DNA from: Bacillus sp. 123MFChir2
GTDB taxonomy: Bacteria; Bacillota; Bacilli; Bacillales; Bacillaceae_G
Assembly (NCBI RefSeq): GCF_000383235.1
Contig: NZ_KB910927.1
Location: 1 to 64,000, forward strand
Direction: 5' to 3'
DNA: 64,000 nt
A model generated the notes under the pieces. The model did no database searches. It was not told where the DNA came from and worked only from the letters and a program-made list of their open reading frames with translations. Position numbers and translations under genes: made by a program. Position 1 is the first letter of the stretch; each line of letters begins with the position of its first letter. Shown here piece after piece: positions 1-8,612 of the stretch.

Positions 1-633
1 ACTGGGCCTCAAGGACCTCAGGGTTTACAAGGTGTTACGGGCTCTACTGGAGACACGGGACCTCAAGGACCTCAGGGTTTACAAGGTGTTACGGGGGCTA
101 CTGGGGACACTGGGCCTCAAGGTGTCACGGGCTCAAGTGCTATAATTCCTTATGCATCAGGATCACCTGCTACGTTAGTTACTGTTTTAGGTGGATTAAC
201 GAACACAGGCACTATACTTGGATTTGGAAACTCGTTTGCTGGTGTTAATGTAGCCGGTGCAACAATAACTTTAGCACCTGGAAGTGTTTTAGACTTTGCA
301 TTCGTTATGCCTCGCGCTGGAACAATCACATCATTATCTGGTTTCTTTAGCGCTACAGCAGCATTAAGCTTATTATTAAGTCCTGTAAACGTTCAAATGC
401 AAATATATGTTGCCCCTGCAGCCAGCAATACTTTTAGTCCAGTAGGTGCCCCTTTATCATTCTCATCCTTCTCTCTACTTTCTATTGGTGATACCTTTGC
501 TAATATTCAAGCTCAATCAATATCCGTATCTGCACAAGATAAAGTTTTACTAGTTGTCTCTACAAACACACAAAGTGCTAGTCTTGCTACTACTATCGCT
601 GGCTTTGCAAGCGCAGGTATAACGATTAACTAA
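1..633 (+). CDS. Collagen-like exosporium protein, C-terminal part (5' truncated by window edge)
   Basis: The reading frame is open from base 1, so the N-terminus lies outside the window. The first 45 or so residues are collagen-type Gly-X-Y triplets ([13 protein letters not shown] style) in near-identical blocks of 54 bp. The rest, beginning near [10 protein letters not shown], is a Ser/Thr/Ala-rich globular domain that I recognise as the BclB-type C-terminal domain of exosporium glycoproteins in the B. cereus group. In such proteins the collagen stalk projects from the spore surface, is O-glycosylated on Thr, and the C-terminal domain trimerises. The gene is closed by a strong hairpin. Glycosyltransferase and methyltransferase genes lie 1.3 kb away on the other strand and could modify it, which is inference. 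Family assignment is confident; which Bcl paralogue it is cannot be decided. Confidence 0.85.
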   Translation, partial: TGPQGPQGLQGVTGSTGDTGPQGPQGLQGVTGATGDTGPQGVTGSSAIIPYASGSPATLVTVLGGLTNTGTILGFGNSFAGVNVAGATITLAPGSVLDFAFVMPRAGTITSLSGFFSATAALSLLLSPVNVQMQIYVAPAASNTFSPVGAPLSFSSFSLLSIGDTFANIQAQSISVSAQDKVLLVVSTNTQSASLATTIAGFASAGITIN

Positions 634-671
634 CTCTAATATAAATAGAATTCTTTGTAAAAGGTGAATTC

Positions 672-777
672 AAACGGTAAAAGTTCTATCCTTAGAACTC
701 TTACCGTTTTTTATTAATTTTAAGGTAAATAAAAAACTCCTTAATTCGCATATTAAAAATACGAATTAAGGAGTTCC
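672..777 (+). terminator. Two consecutive inverted repeats after the collagen-like gene
   Basis: The first hairpin (672-713) pairs ACGGTAA-AAGTTCT with AGAACTCTTACCGT and is followed by TTTTTTATT, a typical intrinsic terminator for the collagen-like gene. A second perfect 14-bp inverted repeat (735-748 with 762-775, CTCCTTAATTCG core) follows directly and runs into repeat copy A1. Confidence 0.8.
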
Positions 778-778
778 T

Positions 779-981
779 ATATATAAATACAAGTTGATTT
801 TTTAACATATGAGTCGCTGCTATGCAGAACAAAACATGGCCGCTACTTGCTTTCTACCTTTGTTTTAAACTTTGCACGTGGCAGGAAAAGGAACTGACCG
901 CTTCTATGCATGGCCAGTTGCTCTTGATCTCTCCTAAAAAAAGTGGTTTTTATGTCATTTTTTTAATTTGTATTTATATAT
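779..981 (+). repeat. Dispersed repeat family A, copy A1 (full length)
   Basis: About 200 bp bounded by the inverted ends ATATATAAATACAA (779-792) and TTGTATTTATATAT (968-981). The conserved core is GGCAGGAAAAGG followed by a near palindrome, CTGACC-loop-GGCCAG (894-917). The same core recurs at seven other places in the window. It lies about 55 bp past the fabI stop and is oriented antisense to fabI. Read in the fabI direction the core becomes CTGGCC-loop-GGTCAG followed by a pyrimidine run, which resembles an intrinsic terminator. It is consistent with the short bcr-type repeats described in the B. cereus group; which bcr number I cannot say. Confidence 0.8.
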
Positions 982-1035
982 GTCCTGTCTTCCGAAAAAT
1001 CATTTCTATTTTCTTCTTATAGAAAAACATATACC

Positions 1036-1812
1036 TTATCCTAAAATATGATAACCAGAATCCACATGAATATTCTCGCCAGTCACACCACTTGCTAGGT
1101 CACTGAATAAGAATAACGCTGTGTTTCCTACTTCTTCTTGTGTTACGTTACGACGCATTGGCGCACGTTCTTCAATTTGTTTTAAGATGCTGTTGAAGTC
1201 GCCAACACCTTTTGCAGATAATGTACGAATTGGTCCTGCTGAAACAGCGTTAACACGAATGTTATGCTTTCCTAAGTCGTTTGCTAAATATTTTACGCTT
1301 GCTTCTAATGATGCTTTAGCAACGCCCATTACGTTGTAGTTTGATACAACGCGCTCACCGCCAAGGTACGTTAATGTAACAATGCTTCCGCCCTCTGTCA
1401 TTACTTCTTTTGCTGCTTTTGATACAGCTGTTAAAGAGAATGAGCTAATATTTTGCGCTAATAAGAAACCATTACGAGATGTATCAACGAACTCACCTTT
1501 TAAATCATCGCGGTCTGCGAATGCAATACAGTGAGCTAGTCCATGAATAACACCAACCTCTTCCTTAATTGTTTGGAAGCAGTTTACGATATCTTCATCA
1601 TTTGTTACATCACATGGTAATACAAGTGATTTTTGTCCTTCTAACGATTCTGCTAAATCACGTACATTCTTTTCTAAGCGTTCACCAGCATATGTGAAAA
1701 TTAAGTTTGCTCCTGCGCTATGTAATGAACGAGCAATTCCCCAAGCGATGCTTCGTTGGTTTGCAACACCCATTACAACAATATTTTTTCCTTTTACATT
1801 GAGAAGATCCAT
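1036..1812 (-). CDS. fabI: Enoyl-[acyl-carrier-protein] reductase (NADH), FabI
   Basis: A 258-residue classical FabI that reduces trans-2-enoyl-ACP in the last step of each fatty-acid elongation cycle. It has a Rossmann fold with the N-terminal nucleotide-binding segment VVMGVANQRSIAWG (residues 12-25) and the FabI catalytic pair Tyr159-x6-Lys166 in YNVMGVAK. Length and C-terminus (HVDSGYHILG) match the B. cereus group enzyme. AGGAGG lies just upstream of the ATG. It is a single-gene transcript: the FkbM gene upstream is closed by its own terminator, and a FapR-type operator overlaps the likely promoter. Repeat A1 follows the stop codon. FabI is the target of triclosan-type inhibitors. Confidence 0.96.
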   Translation of the reverse strand: MDLLNVKGKNIVVMGVANQRSIAWGIARSLHSAGANLIFTYAGERLEKNVRDLAESLEGQKSLVLPCDVTNDEDIVNCFQTIKEEVGVIHGLAHCIAFADRDDLKGEFVDTSRNGFLLAQNISSFSLTAVSKAAKEVMTEGGSIVTLTYLGGERVVSNYNVMGVAKASLEASVKYLANDLGKHNIRVNAVSAGPIRTLSAKGVGDFNSILKQIEERAPMRRNVTQEEVGNTALFLFSDLASGVTGENIHVDSGYHILG

Positions 1813-1848
1813 ATATTTATCCTCCTATTTTTAAAATAACAGTAGTTG

Positions 1849-1864
1849 TTAGTACCTGATACTA
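1849..1864 (-). promoter_or_regulatory. FapR operator upstream of fabI
   Basis: TTAGTACCTGATACTA matches the known FapR consensus (TTAGTACCTrvTACTAA) almost completely. On the minus strand a plausible -35 (TTGATT) and -10 (AATAGT) 17 bp apart precede fabI, with the operator overlapping the -10. FapR represses fatty-acid synthesis genes until malonyl-CoA releases it. Confidence 0.85.
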
Positions 1865-1891
1865 TTTTCATAATATCATAAATAATCAAGA

Positions 1892-1940
1892 AGGCAAAAT
1901 AAAAAATCATTGTCCATTTCAATGATTTTTTATTTTGCCT
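1892..1940 (-). terminator. Terminator of the FkbM methyltransferase gene
   Basis: A perfect stem of about 21 bp (AGGCAAAATAAAAAATCATTG paired with its complement) with a short loop lies 11 bp past the stop codon. It separates the glycosylation genes from the fabI promoter. Confidence 0.85.
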
Positions 1941-1950
1941 ATAGAAATAC

Positions 1951-2742
1951 CTAAAACTCTATGAGCCCATACGGATAAAATTCATAATATGTGATCGCTT
2001 CAAGCGCTACTTGAACCGGTCTCCCTTCTTGATCTAATATGTGAAATGAGCCACCATGTTTCTCCTGAATTTCTTGTAATAGTCTAAAAAACAGATCTTT
2101 ATCTTCCCCAAGCATAACGACATTCCACTCAAATACAATTCGTTTTATTTTCTTTTGTTTAATTAGCTCCATCATTCCTAAAAAGGCGTGATACTCTCCG
2201 CCTTCAATATCTATTTTTAATACATCAATTTGCGGGATATCCCGTAATTGCTGATCAAGTGTAACGCCCTCTACATCAATTATTGTATAATCCTCTACAC
2301 GATTTTCATTTTCGGGCCTAACATGTGTAGAAGAATCACCGTGAAATTTATTCGAAGAACGAAAACTTAATGTTTTTTCTTCTGAATACACCGCTTTGTT
2401 ATACAGCTTCGTTTGTGTCGTAGTCCAATTCATCGCAATGTTATCTTGCAGTATTTCATAAACAGTAGGATTTGCCTCATATCCGATAACTTTTCCGTGT
2501 GTTCCAACTAAGTAACCAGCTAATACGGTAAAATAGCCGACATTCGCTCCAATATCCACAATTGTATTGCCTGGTTTCACTTCTTGAATAAAAAATTTTG
2601 TGAGTAAAGGTTCAATTGCCCCTGTCGTAACTAAAGAAGGCATTAAACTAAGGTCTTTAGATGAAATCATTAAAAAGCCGCAATAACTCATTTTAATTAA
2701 CATCTTGTCATCCCCGATATATGTACCAAACATATCATTCAA
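1951..2742 (-). CDS. FkbM family SAM-dependent methyltransferase
   Basis: A 263-residue protein with the FkbM methyltransferase signature: SAM-binding motif IVDIGANVGYFTVLAG (residues 61-76) and the family motif KIDIEGGEYHAF (residues 176-187). FkbM enzymes O-methylate sugars or polyketides. It lies 38 bp downstream of the methyltransferase-glycosyltransferase fusion, is probably cotranscribed with it, and is followed by a strong terminator. The natural inference is that the pair builds a methylated glycan, possibly on the nearby collagen-like exosporium protein, but the sequence does not show the substrate. Upstream is TCTCCCCTTCC on the plus strand, a purine-rich SD in the gene's sense. Confidence 0.85.
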   Translation of the reverse strand: MNDMFGTYIGDDKMLIKMSYCGFLMISSKDLSLMPSLVTTGAIEPLLTKFFIQEVKPGNTIVDIGANVGYFTVLAGYLVGTHGKVIGYEANPTVYEILQDNIAMNWTTTQTKLYNKAVYSEEKTLSFRSSNKFHGDSSTHVRPENENRVEDYTIIDVEGVTLDQQLRDIPQIDVLKIDIEGGEYHAFLGMMELIKQKKIKRIVFEWNVVMLGEDKDLFFRLLQEIQEKHGGSFHILDQEGRPVQVALEAITYYEFYPYGLIEF

Positions 2743-2780
2743 TCTCCCCTTCCACTCACCTTTTCACACACAAAACGTTA

Positions 2781-4442
2781 TCAATACGAGTAAGACGCCA
2801 CTTTTCGTATATATTTTTCTAGCAATTCCATTTTTGCTTTATAAGCAAATTGGCCGGCTGTTTCCAACCCTTTATCAATAATGCTCTCCCTCATCGCTTT
2901 ATTTGTGAGTACCTCAATTATGCCACTTCCTAAACCTTCTATATCGCGCGGTTCATATAGCAACGCATTGTCGAGATGTTTTGCATACATCTCTACTCCT
3001 CCGCACTTCGTACAAACAACAGGCGTTCCTGAAGCCATTGCTTCTAGCGGCGGCAGTCCAAACCCTTCATAGTAGGAAGGAAATAGCAATACATCTGCTT
3101 CTCTAAATTGTTTCGCAAGCTCGGTTCGACCTGGATTCATCACATATTCAATCGAAAATAACGAGGACTTCAAATCCATATAATACGGCATTACCCATTT
3201 CACTTGAAAAGAGATTCCTTTACGCTGCACATATTCAAGCGCTTGTATTGCAATTTGCGATCCTTTAAATTTCAAATACGGATTACCGACAACTAAAACG
3301 GTATTTCCGTTTTTCTCTTTTTTAGTTGGATAAAATGTAGTCAAATCAATTCCATTAGTGATCACAGGAGCTTTTCGATCAAATTTTCCCCGTAAAACGT
3401 GTGCGACAAAATCAGATACAGCAAATAAAAATATATTACTCCGATAACTTGTATGCATACGCGTTCGAATCGCTGTCACATCAGACGTAGAAAAAGGCAT
3501 ATCTCCAAATAAACATTCATGGCCTTGTTCCCAATATAAAGTTGGTAACATCGCATATTGAAGTTCTGCAATTTGCTGCCACCAACCTGCGACAACTACA
3601 TCTGATCCCTTTACGTACGGAATGTAAGATTCATTCCAAGGAATATGAATCTCTTTATCTATTTCAATCTGCATATGCTCATGAAATATGGAGCTATCCG
3701 GATCGTTAGAACGAAGAATTGCTTGCACAGTATGACCTCTTTTTTTCAACCATTCCATTTGACTAATTAACATCTTTAATCCGCCCGTAAGATTTTTATG
3801 CGGCAATACATACGTGATACAGAGCTTCTTTTCTTGCTGTTCTATCTTCTTTGTTATGTACCGATCTAATTCTATTCCTTTATTCTCTCTCGTTCTTTTA
3901 GGATATAGTTTTATAATTTGCGATCCATTTCCGCCTATCGGTAACTCTTTACAAGAGAAATCAAAATCTTGAAAATCCATAATTGTCCATCTGCTTTTAT
4001 GTATTTCAAAAGAATTTCCTTTATATGCAAGTTGTTGTGAAGGATAGGTAGGTGTTGAGACAACTAGCGCTTTATTTGTATGATGAAGTAATTGTTTTAA
4101 TAGATGTATTCCTTCCTCTTTCGTAAAATGTTGGATAACATCGGCAAGTAAAATCACATCATATTCTTTCAAATCGTCTATTTTCCGAAAAATATTATCA
4201 TAATACATATGATTATATATATGTTCATGAATCGGATTTCTATAATCTGCAAATACTTCAATACCATCAATTACAACTTGCCATTCCTGTTTATGATATC
4301 TCTCATACGGTACATCCAATACTTCTCTTAGAAGTAACCCGTACTTTCCAAATCCTGCTCCAACATCTAAAATTGACATAGGTTCTTCTACGATAATATG
4401 CTCTAATATATCTGGAATTGCTTGATAAAAAGAACTCGGCAC
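2781..4442 (-). CDS. Methyltransferase-glycosyltransferase (GT4) fusion protein
   Basis: A 553-residue two-domain protein. The N-terminal third is a class I SAM methyltransferase with motif I ILDVGAGFGKYG (residues 24-35) and a typical LLADVIQHF segment. From about residue 205 a GT-B glycosyltransferase begins (ITYVLPHKNLTGGLKML) and carries the GT4 motif EGFGLPPLEAMASGTPVV (residues 459-476). It has no signal peptide or membrane segment, so it acts in the cytoplasm on nucleotide-sugar donors. It forms a two-gene unit with the FkbM methyltransferase. Two methyltransferases and a glycosyltransferase together suggest an O-methylated oligosaccharide such as those on exosporium collagen proteins. 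The role is inference and donor and acceptor are unknown. Confidence 0.85.
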   Translation of the reverse strand: MPSSFYQAIPDILEHIIVEEPMSILDVGAGFGKYGLLLREVLDVPYERYHKQEWQVVIDGIEVFADYRNPIHEHIYNHMYYDNIFRKIDDLKEYDVILLADVIQHFTKEEGIHLLKQLLHHTNKALVVSTPTYPSQQLAYKGNSFEIHKSRWTIMDFQDFDFSCKELPIGGNGSQIIKLYPKRTRENKGIELDRYITKKIEQQEKKLCITYVLPHKNLTGGLKMLISQMEWLKKRGHTVQAILRSNDPDSSIFHEHMQIEIDKEIHIPWNESYIPYVKGSDVVVAGWWQQIAELQYAMLPTLYWEQGHECLFGDMPFSTSDVTAIRTRMHTSYRSNIFLFAVSDFVAHVLRGKFDRKAPVITNGIDLTTFYPTKKEKNGNTVLVVGNPYLKFKGSQIAIQALEYVQRKGISFQVKWVMPYYMDLKSSLFSIEYVMNPGRTELAKQFREADVLLFPSYYEGFGLPPLEAMASGTPVVCTKCGGVEMYAKHLDNALLYEPRDIEGLGSGIIEVLTNKAMRESIIDKGLETAGQFAYKAKMELLEKYIRKVASYSY

Positions 4443-4709
4443 CGTAGTCCCCCCTTTTTGTATGAATCCATTATGTCTATGTCATTCTATTCGTAATATA
4501 ATCCCTATATGTCTTAGATTTCTTTCTCTTTTATACACAAATTATCTTTTAAAGTTTACACACCCTCACAAATCCCATTATTTTGTACCCCCCATCTGAC
4601 ATTCCTCTCCCTAAATGTAAACAACGTATTTGCAAACACAAAAAAATCAGATAAGATGGTAATAGTGTCTTTTTTAATAACAATGAGTAATAGAAAGGAA
4701 TACAGTACG

Positions 4710-5870
4710 GTGAAAGATAAAAATTCTCAATATCAAATAGATTACGTTTTAATTCTAATTGTACTAGCAATCGCTATAGTAAGTTGCTTTGCCATCGCAA
4801 GTGCGCAACCTTCCTTGCCGCCAAAATTCCAAAAGGTTAACTTCGTTGCCCAGCAAATTAAATGGTATGTAATTGGTGTGATAGCAATTGTTGCTGTTAT
4901 GGTAATCGACTTTGATCGTTATAAGCAAATTTGCTGGTATTTATATGGATTTGCAATGGTTCTTCTTCTTGGACTTGAGTTTCATGTTCCAGGCGCAGTA
5001 ACAACTAAAGGGGCAACCGCTTGGTACTCAATTCCAGGGATTGGTAATTTCCAGCCGTCAGAAATCATGAAACTCTTTTTAATTCTCGTTGTTGGCCGTC
5101 TGATTGTAGACCATAACGAGAAATATGTAGTTCGAACACCGCACGAAGATTTGCTCTTACTTGGAAAAATATTTGCCGCAAGTTTACCACCGCTATTATT
5201 AATTGCAAAAGAACCAGATTTAGGGAATACGATGGTAATTTCAGCAATGCTTGCCGCAATGATTTTAGTATCCGGAGTTCGCTGGCGCTTTATTTTCGGT
5301 TTAGCTGGCATTGTCGTTGGAGTTGGTGCAATCCTTGTATATATTTACTTTGCACACACGGCATTCTTTAAAGCACATATTTTACAAGAATACCAATTAG
5401 ATCGTTTCTATGGTTGGTTAGCACCTTATGAATACCCAACGCAAGGTTATCAGTTAACCCAAGCTCTTTTAGCAACCGGATCAGGTGAATTGTACGGCAA
5501 AGGTTGGGACGGTGGACAAGTATACTTCCCTGAACCTCATACAGACTTTATTTTTACAAATATCGCTGAGAAGTTCGGATTTTTAGGAGGAAGCGTCGTT
5601 ATTTCACTATACTTCCTACTGATTTATCGTATGATTCACATTGCATTAGAAAGTAACGATCCATACGGCAGTTATATATGTGCCGGAACAATCGGGATGT
5701 TTACATTCCAAGTATTCCAAAATATCGGTATGACAATTGGACTACTTCCAATTACCGGTATTACATTACCGCTTTTAAGCTACGGTGGTAGTTCCTTGCT
5801 CACCTATATGATTGCGATTGGCTTCATTCTGAACGTACAATCGCGAACGAAAAAATTTATGTTTGATTAA
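4710..5870 (+). CDS. FtsW/RodA/SpoVE family protein, RodA-like peptidoglycan polymerase
   Basis: A polytopic SEDS-family protein of 386 residues with about ten membrane segments. Family hallmarks include NFQPSEIMKL, KEPDLGNTMV, the DFIFTNIAEKFGF stretch and the C-terminal GITLPLLSYGGSSLL. SEDS proteins polymerise lipid II into glycan strands, usually with a cognate class B PBP. The frame is open from an ATG at 4656 and another at 4683, but neither has a ribosome site. The GTG at 4710 is preceded by AGAAAGGAA at the right spacing and gives the expected short cytoplasmic N-terminus (KDKNSQYQIDYVL), so I prefer it. It is monocistronic with its own terminator. RodA-like is preferred to FtsW by overall resemblance, but paralogues exist in this group. 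Confidence 0.88.
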   Translation: MKDKNSQYQIDYVLILIVLAIAIVSCFAIASAQPSLPPKFQKVNFVAQQIKWYVIGVIAIVAVMVIDFDRYKQICWYLYGFAMVLLLGLEFHVPGAVTTKGATAWYSIPGIGNFQPSEIMKLFLILVVGRLIVDHNEKYVVRTPHEDLLLLGKIFAASLPPLLLIAKEPDLGNTMVISAMLAAMILVSGVRWRFIFGLAGIVVGVGAILVYIYFAHTAFFKAHILQEYQLDRFYGWLAPYEYPTQGYQLTQALLATGSGELYGKGWDGGQVYFPEPHTDFIFTNIAEKFGFLGGSVVISLYFLLIYRMIHIALESNDPYGSYICAGTIGMFTFQVFQNIGMTIGLLPITGITLPLLSYGGSSLLTYMIAIGFILNVQSRTKKFMFD

Positions 5871-5899
5871 ACCATATCCGAGTGGATATGGTTTTTTTC
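5869..5899 (+). terminator. Terminator of the rodA-like gene
   Basis: ACCATATCC-GAGT-GGATATGGT followed by seven T residues, overlapping the stop codon. Confidence 0.9.
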
Positions 5900-5946
5900 T
5901 TACCTTCTTAGCGGTATACTAATCAAAAAAGAGGAGGTGATCTCAT

Positions 5947-6687
5947 ATGAAATATGATGTTATTGGCGATATTCACGGCTGTTTAGAGGAATTTTCATCA
6001 TTAACAGAACAGCTTGGTTATACTTGGGATAGCGGATTACCTGTTCATCCGCAAAAACGACAGCTTGCTTTCGTAGGCGATATTACAGATCGCGGTCCTC
6101 ATTCTTTGCGAATGATTGAAATTGTATGGGAGCTTGTCATACATAAAAAAGAAGCATATTATGCCCCGGGGAATCATTGTAATAAATTATATCGCTACTT
6201 TCTTGGGCGTAAAGTACAAGTAACACACGGCCTAGAAACAACTGTTGCAGAATACGAGGCATTAAACACACGCGATCAAAAGATGATCCAGAAAAAGTTT
6301 ATTGACCTTTACGAACAATCACCGCTCTATCACGTACTAGATAACGGAAAACTCGTTGTCTGTCACGCCGGTATTCGCCAAGATTATATTGGAAGAAACG
6401 ATAAGAAAGTGCAAACTTTCGTTTTATATGGAGATATTACTGGGGAAAAGCATCCTGACGGCTCTCCTGTTCGCCGTGACTGGGCGAAACATTATACTGG
6501 GGAGTCTTGGATTATATATGGGCATACACCTGTACAAGAGCCACGCTTCGTCAATCATACTGTGAATATCGATACTGGATCTGTATTTGGCGGGAAATTA
6601 ACTGGACTTCGTTATCCAGAAATGGAGACCGTTTCAGTACCTTCTTCGATGCCGTTTGTACCTGAGAAATTTCGCTCTATTGACTAA
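5947..6687 (+). CDS. prpE: Bis(5'-nucleosyl)-tetraphosphatase PrpE, asymmetrical
   Basis: A 246-residue calcineurin-like metallophosphatase. The metal-ligand motifs are all present: GDIHG (residues 7-11), GDITDRG (44-50), GNH (75-77), a later CHAGIR and the final GHTPV. In B. subtilis PrpE (YjbP) hydrolyses Ap4A and phosphotyrosine peptides and affects spore germination. The gene has an ideal GAGGAGGTGAT ribosome site. It faces the yjbO-nadK-relQ genes, the same grouping as B. subtilis yjbM-yjbN-yjbO-yjbP, which supports the assignment. A shared bidirectional terminator closes it against yjbO. Confidence 0.93.
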   Translation: MKYDVIGDIHGCLEEFSSLTEQLGYTWDSGLPVHPQKRQLAFVGDITDRGPHSLRMIEIVWELVIHKKEAYYAPGNHCNKLYRYFLGRKVQVTHGLETTVAEYEALNTRDQKMIQKKFIDLYEQSPLYHVLDNGKLVVCHAGIRQDYIGRNDKKVQTFVLYGDITGEKHPDGSPVRRDWAKHYTGESWIIYGHTPVQEPRFVNHTVNIDTGSVFGGKLTGLRYPEMETVSVPSSMPFVPEKFRSID

Positions 6688-6722
6688 AAAAAGCTGATGG
6701 AACCCTTATTCCATCAGCTTTC
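6686..6722. terminator. Bidirectional terminator between prpE and yjbO
   Basis: AAGCTGATGGAA pairs with TTCCATCAGCTT, with A and T runs on both sides. It serves both convergent genes and overlaps the end of yjbO. Confidence 0.88.
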
Positions 6723-7593
6723 TCATATCTTCAGGCAACTCCGCATGAAATGTGAGCTGCTTTTCTAATATCGGGTGATAAAATGTTAAGCTTGTGCTAT
6801 GCAGGGCTTGTCTTTTTATTTCATCCGTTTTCCCGCCGTACAAATCATCACCAAGTAACGCATGACCAAGGTGCGCCATATGTACTCTAATTTGATGCGT
6901 ACGCCCTGTTTCTAATTGAAGTGCGACATGCGTTTTATTTTCCCATCTTTTTTTCGCATGAAAATGAGTTACAGCCCGCTGTCCATCCCCGCGCACGATG
7001 CGCTCAATAATACTATCATCTTTTCGTGCAATTGGAGCATCAATTATTCCGCTATCCTCTGCTATCATTCCATGAACAATCGCTTCGTATGTTCTTTTCA
7101 CTTGTTTTTGCTGATGTTGCTTCGATAACAAATGGTGAATAAAACGATTTTTAGCAATTAACATTAAACCGGATGTATCCCGGTCAAGCCTAGTAACGAT
7201 ATGTACGGTACTGGCAAGATTTTGCTGATCATAATAATGCAAAAGAGCATTTGCTACACTTCCGCTTGGATGCTCTCTTGACGGAATTGTTGACATATAA
7301 GGCCGTTTATTAATAACAAGGACCGATTCATCTTCATACACAACGGAAAGAGGGATATTCTCACTTAGCATCCCTTCACTTCTTTGTTCAGGTGGGAAAC
7401 ATACTGCTAACTTTTCACCTTCTTGCAAAACATGACGCACATTTACATGATGTTCATTCACTTCAATCGCACCGCCATGAAACTTTATATCAGTTAACGC
7501 TGCTTTTGAAATACCTTTCGCTTTCAAAAATTCTCGAATCAGCATTCCTTCATCAGCTTTTGTTATACACCACGTTAACGTAAATCTTCTCAT
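6706..7593 (-). CDS. yjbO: RluA/RluD family pseudouridine synthase (YjbO-like)
   Basis: A 295-residue RNA pseudouridine synthase with the catalytic motif RLDRDTSGLMLIAKN (Asp137 as nucleophile) and the downstream segment LETGRTHQIRVHMAHLGHALLGD typical of the RluA family. An S4-like N-terminal region (IREFLKAKGISKAALTDIK) precedes the catalytic domain. It isomerises uridines in 23S rRNA, but which sites is not deducible. It is the third gene after relQ and nadK, in the same order as in B. subtilis, though about 200 bp holding a repeat remnant separates it from nadK. Confidence 0.92.
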   Translation of the reverse strand: MRRFTLTWCITKADEGMLIREFLKAKGISKAALTDIKFHGGAIEVNEHHVNVRHVLQEGEKLAVCFPPEQRSEGMLSENIPLSVVYEDESVLVINKRPYMSTIPSREHPSGSVANALLHYYDQQNLASTVHIVTRLDRDTSGLMLIAKNRFIHHLLSKQHQQKQVKRTYEAIVHGMIAEDSGIIDAPIARKDDSIIERIVRGDGQRAVTHFHAKKRWENKTHVALQLETGRTHQIRVHMAHLGHALLGDDLYGGKTDEIKRQALHSTSLTFYHPILEKQLTFHAELPEDMRKLME

Positions 7594-7664
7594 CTTCTAA
7601 CCCTCTCTAATGGTGTGTTCACAATGCAAAAACGCCCGTATGAACCTGATTAGCCGATCTAAGA

Positions 7665-7757
7665 GGTCCTGACCGCTTCTATGCATGGTCAGACGCTCTC
7701 GATCCCCCAAAAAAATAATGGGGGCTTTGTGTCGTTTTTTCAATTTATATTAATATA
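7665..7757 (+). repeat. Repeat family A, copy A2 (left-truncated)
   Basis: It carries the core GGTCCTGACCGCTTCTATGC with its GGTCAG partner and the right end CAATTTATATTAATATA, but I see no left end. It lies directly past the nadK stop and is antisense to nadK, the same placement as copies A1, A5 and A6. The remaining bases between yjbO and nadK show nothing else. Confidence 0.7.
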
Positions 7758-7783
7758 GCAGCGGGAAAAGAACCCGCTGCTAT
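7755..7783 (-). terminator. Hairpin after nadK
   Basis: TAGCAGCGGG-loop-CCCGCTGCTA, ten pairs, 11 bp after the nadK stop and at the edge of repeat A2. Confidence 0.8.
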
Positions 7784-7793
7784 AAGTTTTCCC

Positions 7794-8591
7794 TTACTGA
7801 TCCGCGACAAATGAATCGCGCACTCGCTTCCAGAATGGGAATGGGCGAAACCTAACAAATCGAACTCTTTGATCTGCCACTCGGTATTGAATCGATTTGA
7901 CATCTTGATGCACCATCGATAAATGATCAATTGTAATTTGCAAATTCATTCCGGTAACTGGTCTTAACACACATGTATGATGCTTCGGTAATACGAGCGG
8001 AGAACCAACTGTACGGAAAACACGATTATTAATAGACGCCATTTCCGTAATTTGAATTGCTTCCAAAGACGGGTGAATAATTGCACCACCCAGAGCTTTA
8101 TTATATGCCGTACTACCAGAAGGTGTTGAAATACAGAGACCATCGCCGCGGAATGTTTCAAAATATTCACCGCGAATTTCTACATCCATAACAAGCGTTC
8201 CTTCACTGCTTTTTACTGTTGCTTCATTTAGCGCTAAATATTGCGATTCTTTATTCCCATTCATATAACGAATAATGACCTCTAATAATGGATATTCAAC
8301 AACTTGAAAAGGCGTTTTCGCAATCGCAATGACAAGCTTCTCAACTTCTGTCGGTAACCAATCTGCATAAAACCCTAAATGCCCGGTATGCACCCCGACA
8401 AATGCTGTTTTATCTAACCGATTCTGGTAGCGATGAAACGCATGCAGCAGCGTTCCATCTCCCCCAACGGAAATTACAATATCTGGCTCATTTTCATCCA
8501 TTGTAAATTTAAAATCACATAAGTACTCTATCATCGTACTCATAAGCGCATTTGATGATTGATCTCCCTTTGACATAATTGCAAACTTCAT
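7794..8591 (-). CDS. nadK: NAD kinase
   Basis: A 265-residue ATP-NAD kinase (PpnK/YjbN) that phosphorylates NAD to NADP. The diagnostic GGDGT is at residues 43-47 ([12 protein letters not shown]), followed by the conserved ALNEATVK and the glycine-rich [21 protein letters not shown]. The gene sits between relQ (21 bp upstream) and the pseudouridine synthase, as in B. subtilis, and the close spacing suggests cotranscription with relQ. Confidence 0.96.
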   Translation of the reverse strand: MKFAIMSKGDQSSNALMSTMIEYLCDFKFTMDENEPDIVISVGGDGTLLHAFHRYQNRLDKTAFVGVHTGHLGFYADWLPTEVEKLVIAIAKTPFQVVEYPLLEVIIRYMNGNKESQYLALNEATVKSSEGTLVMDVEIRGEYFETFRGDGLCISTPSGSTAYNKALGGAIIHPSLEAIQITEMASINNRVFRTVGSPLVLPKHHTCVLRPVTGMNLQITIDHLSMVHQDVKSIQYRVADQRVRFVRFRPFPFWKRVRDSFVADQ

Positions 8592-8612
8592 CGCCCAACA
8601 CCCTTTAGTTTA

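Noticed and set aside
822-1022. 66-codon open frame on + strand
   Set aside because: It lies entirely in repeat A1, has no ribosome site, and similar frames occur in other copies of the repeat.
4549-4770. 73-codon minus frame between the glycosyltransferase and rodA-like genes
   Set aside because: Overlaps the rodA start, no ribosome site, no recognisable protein character.
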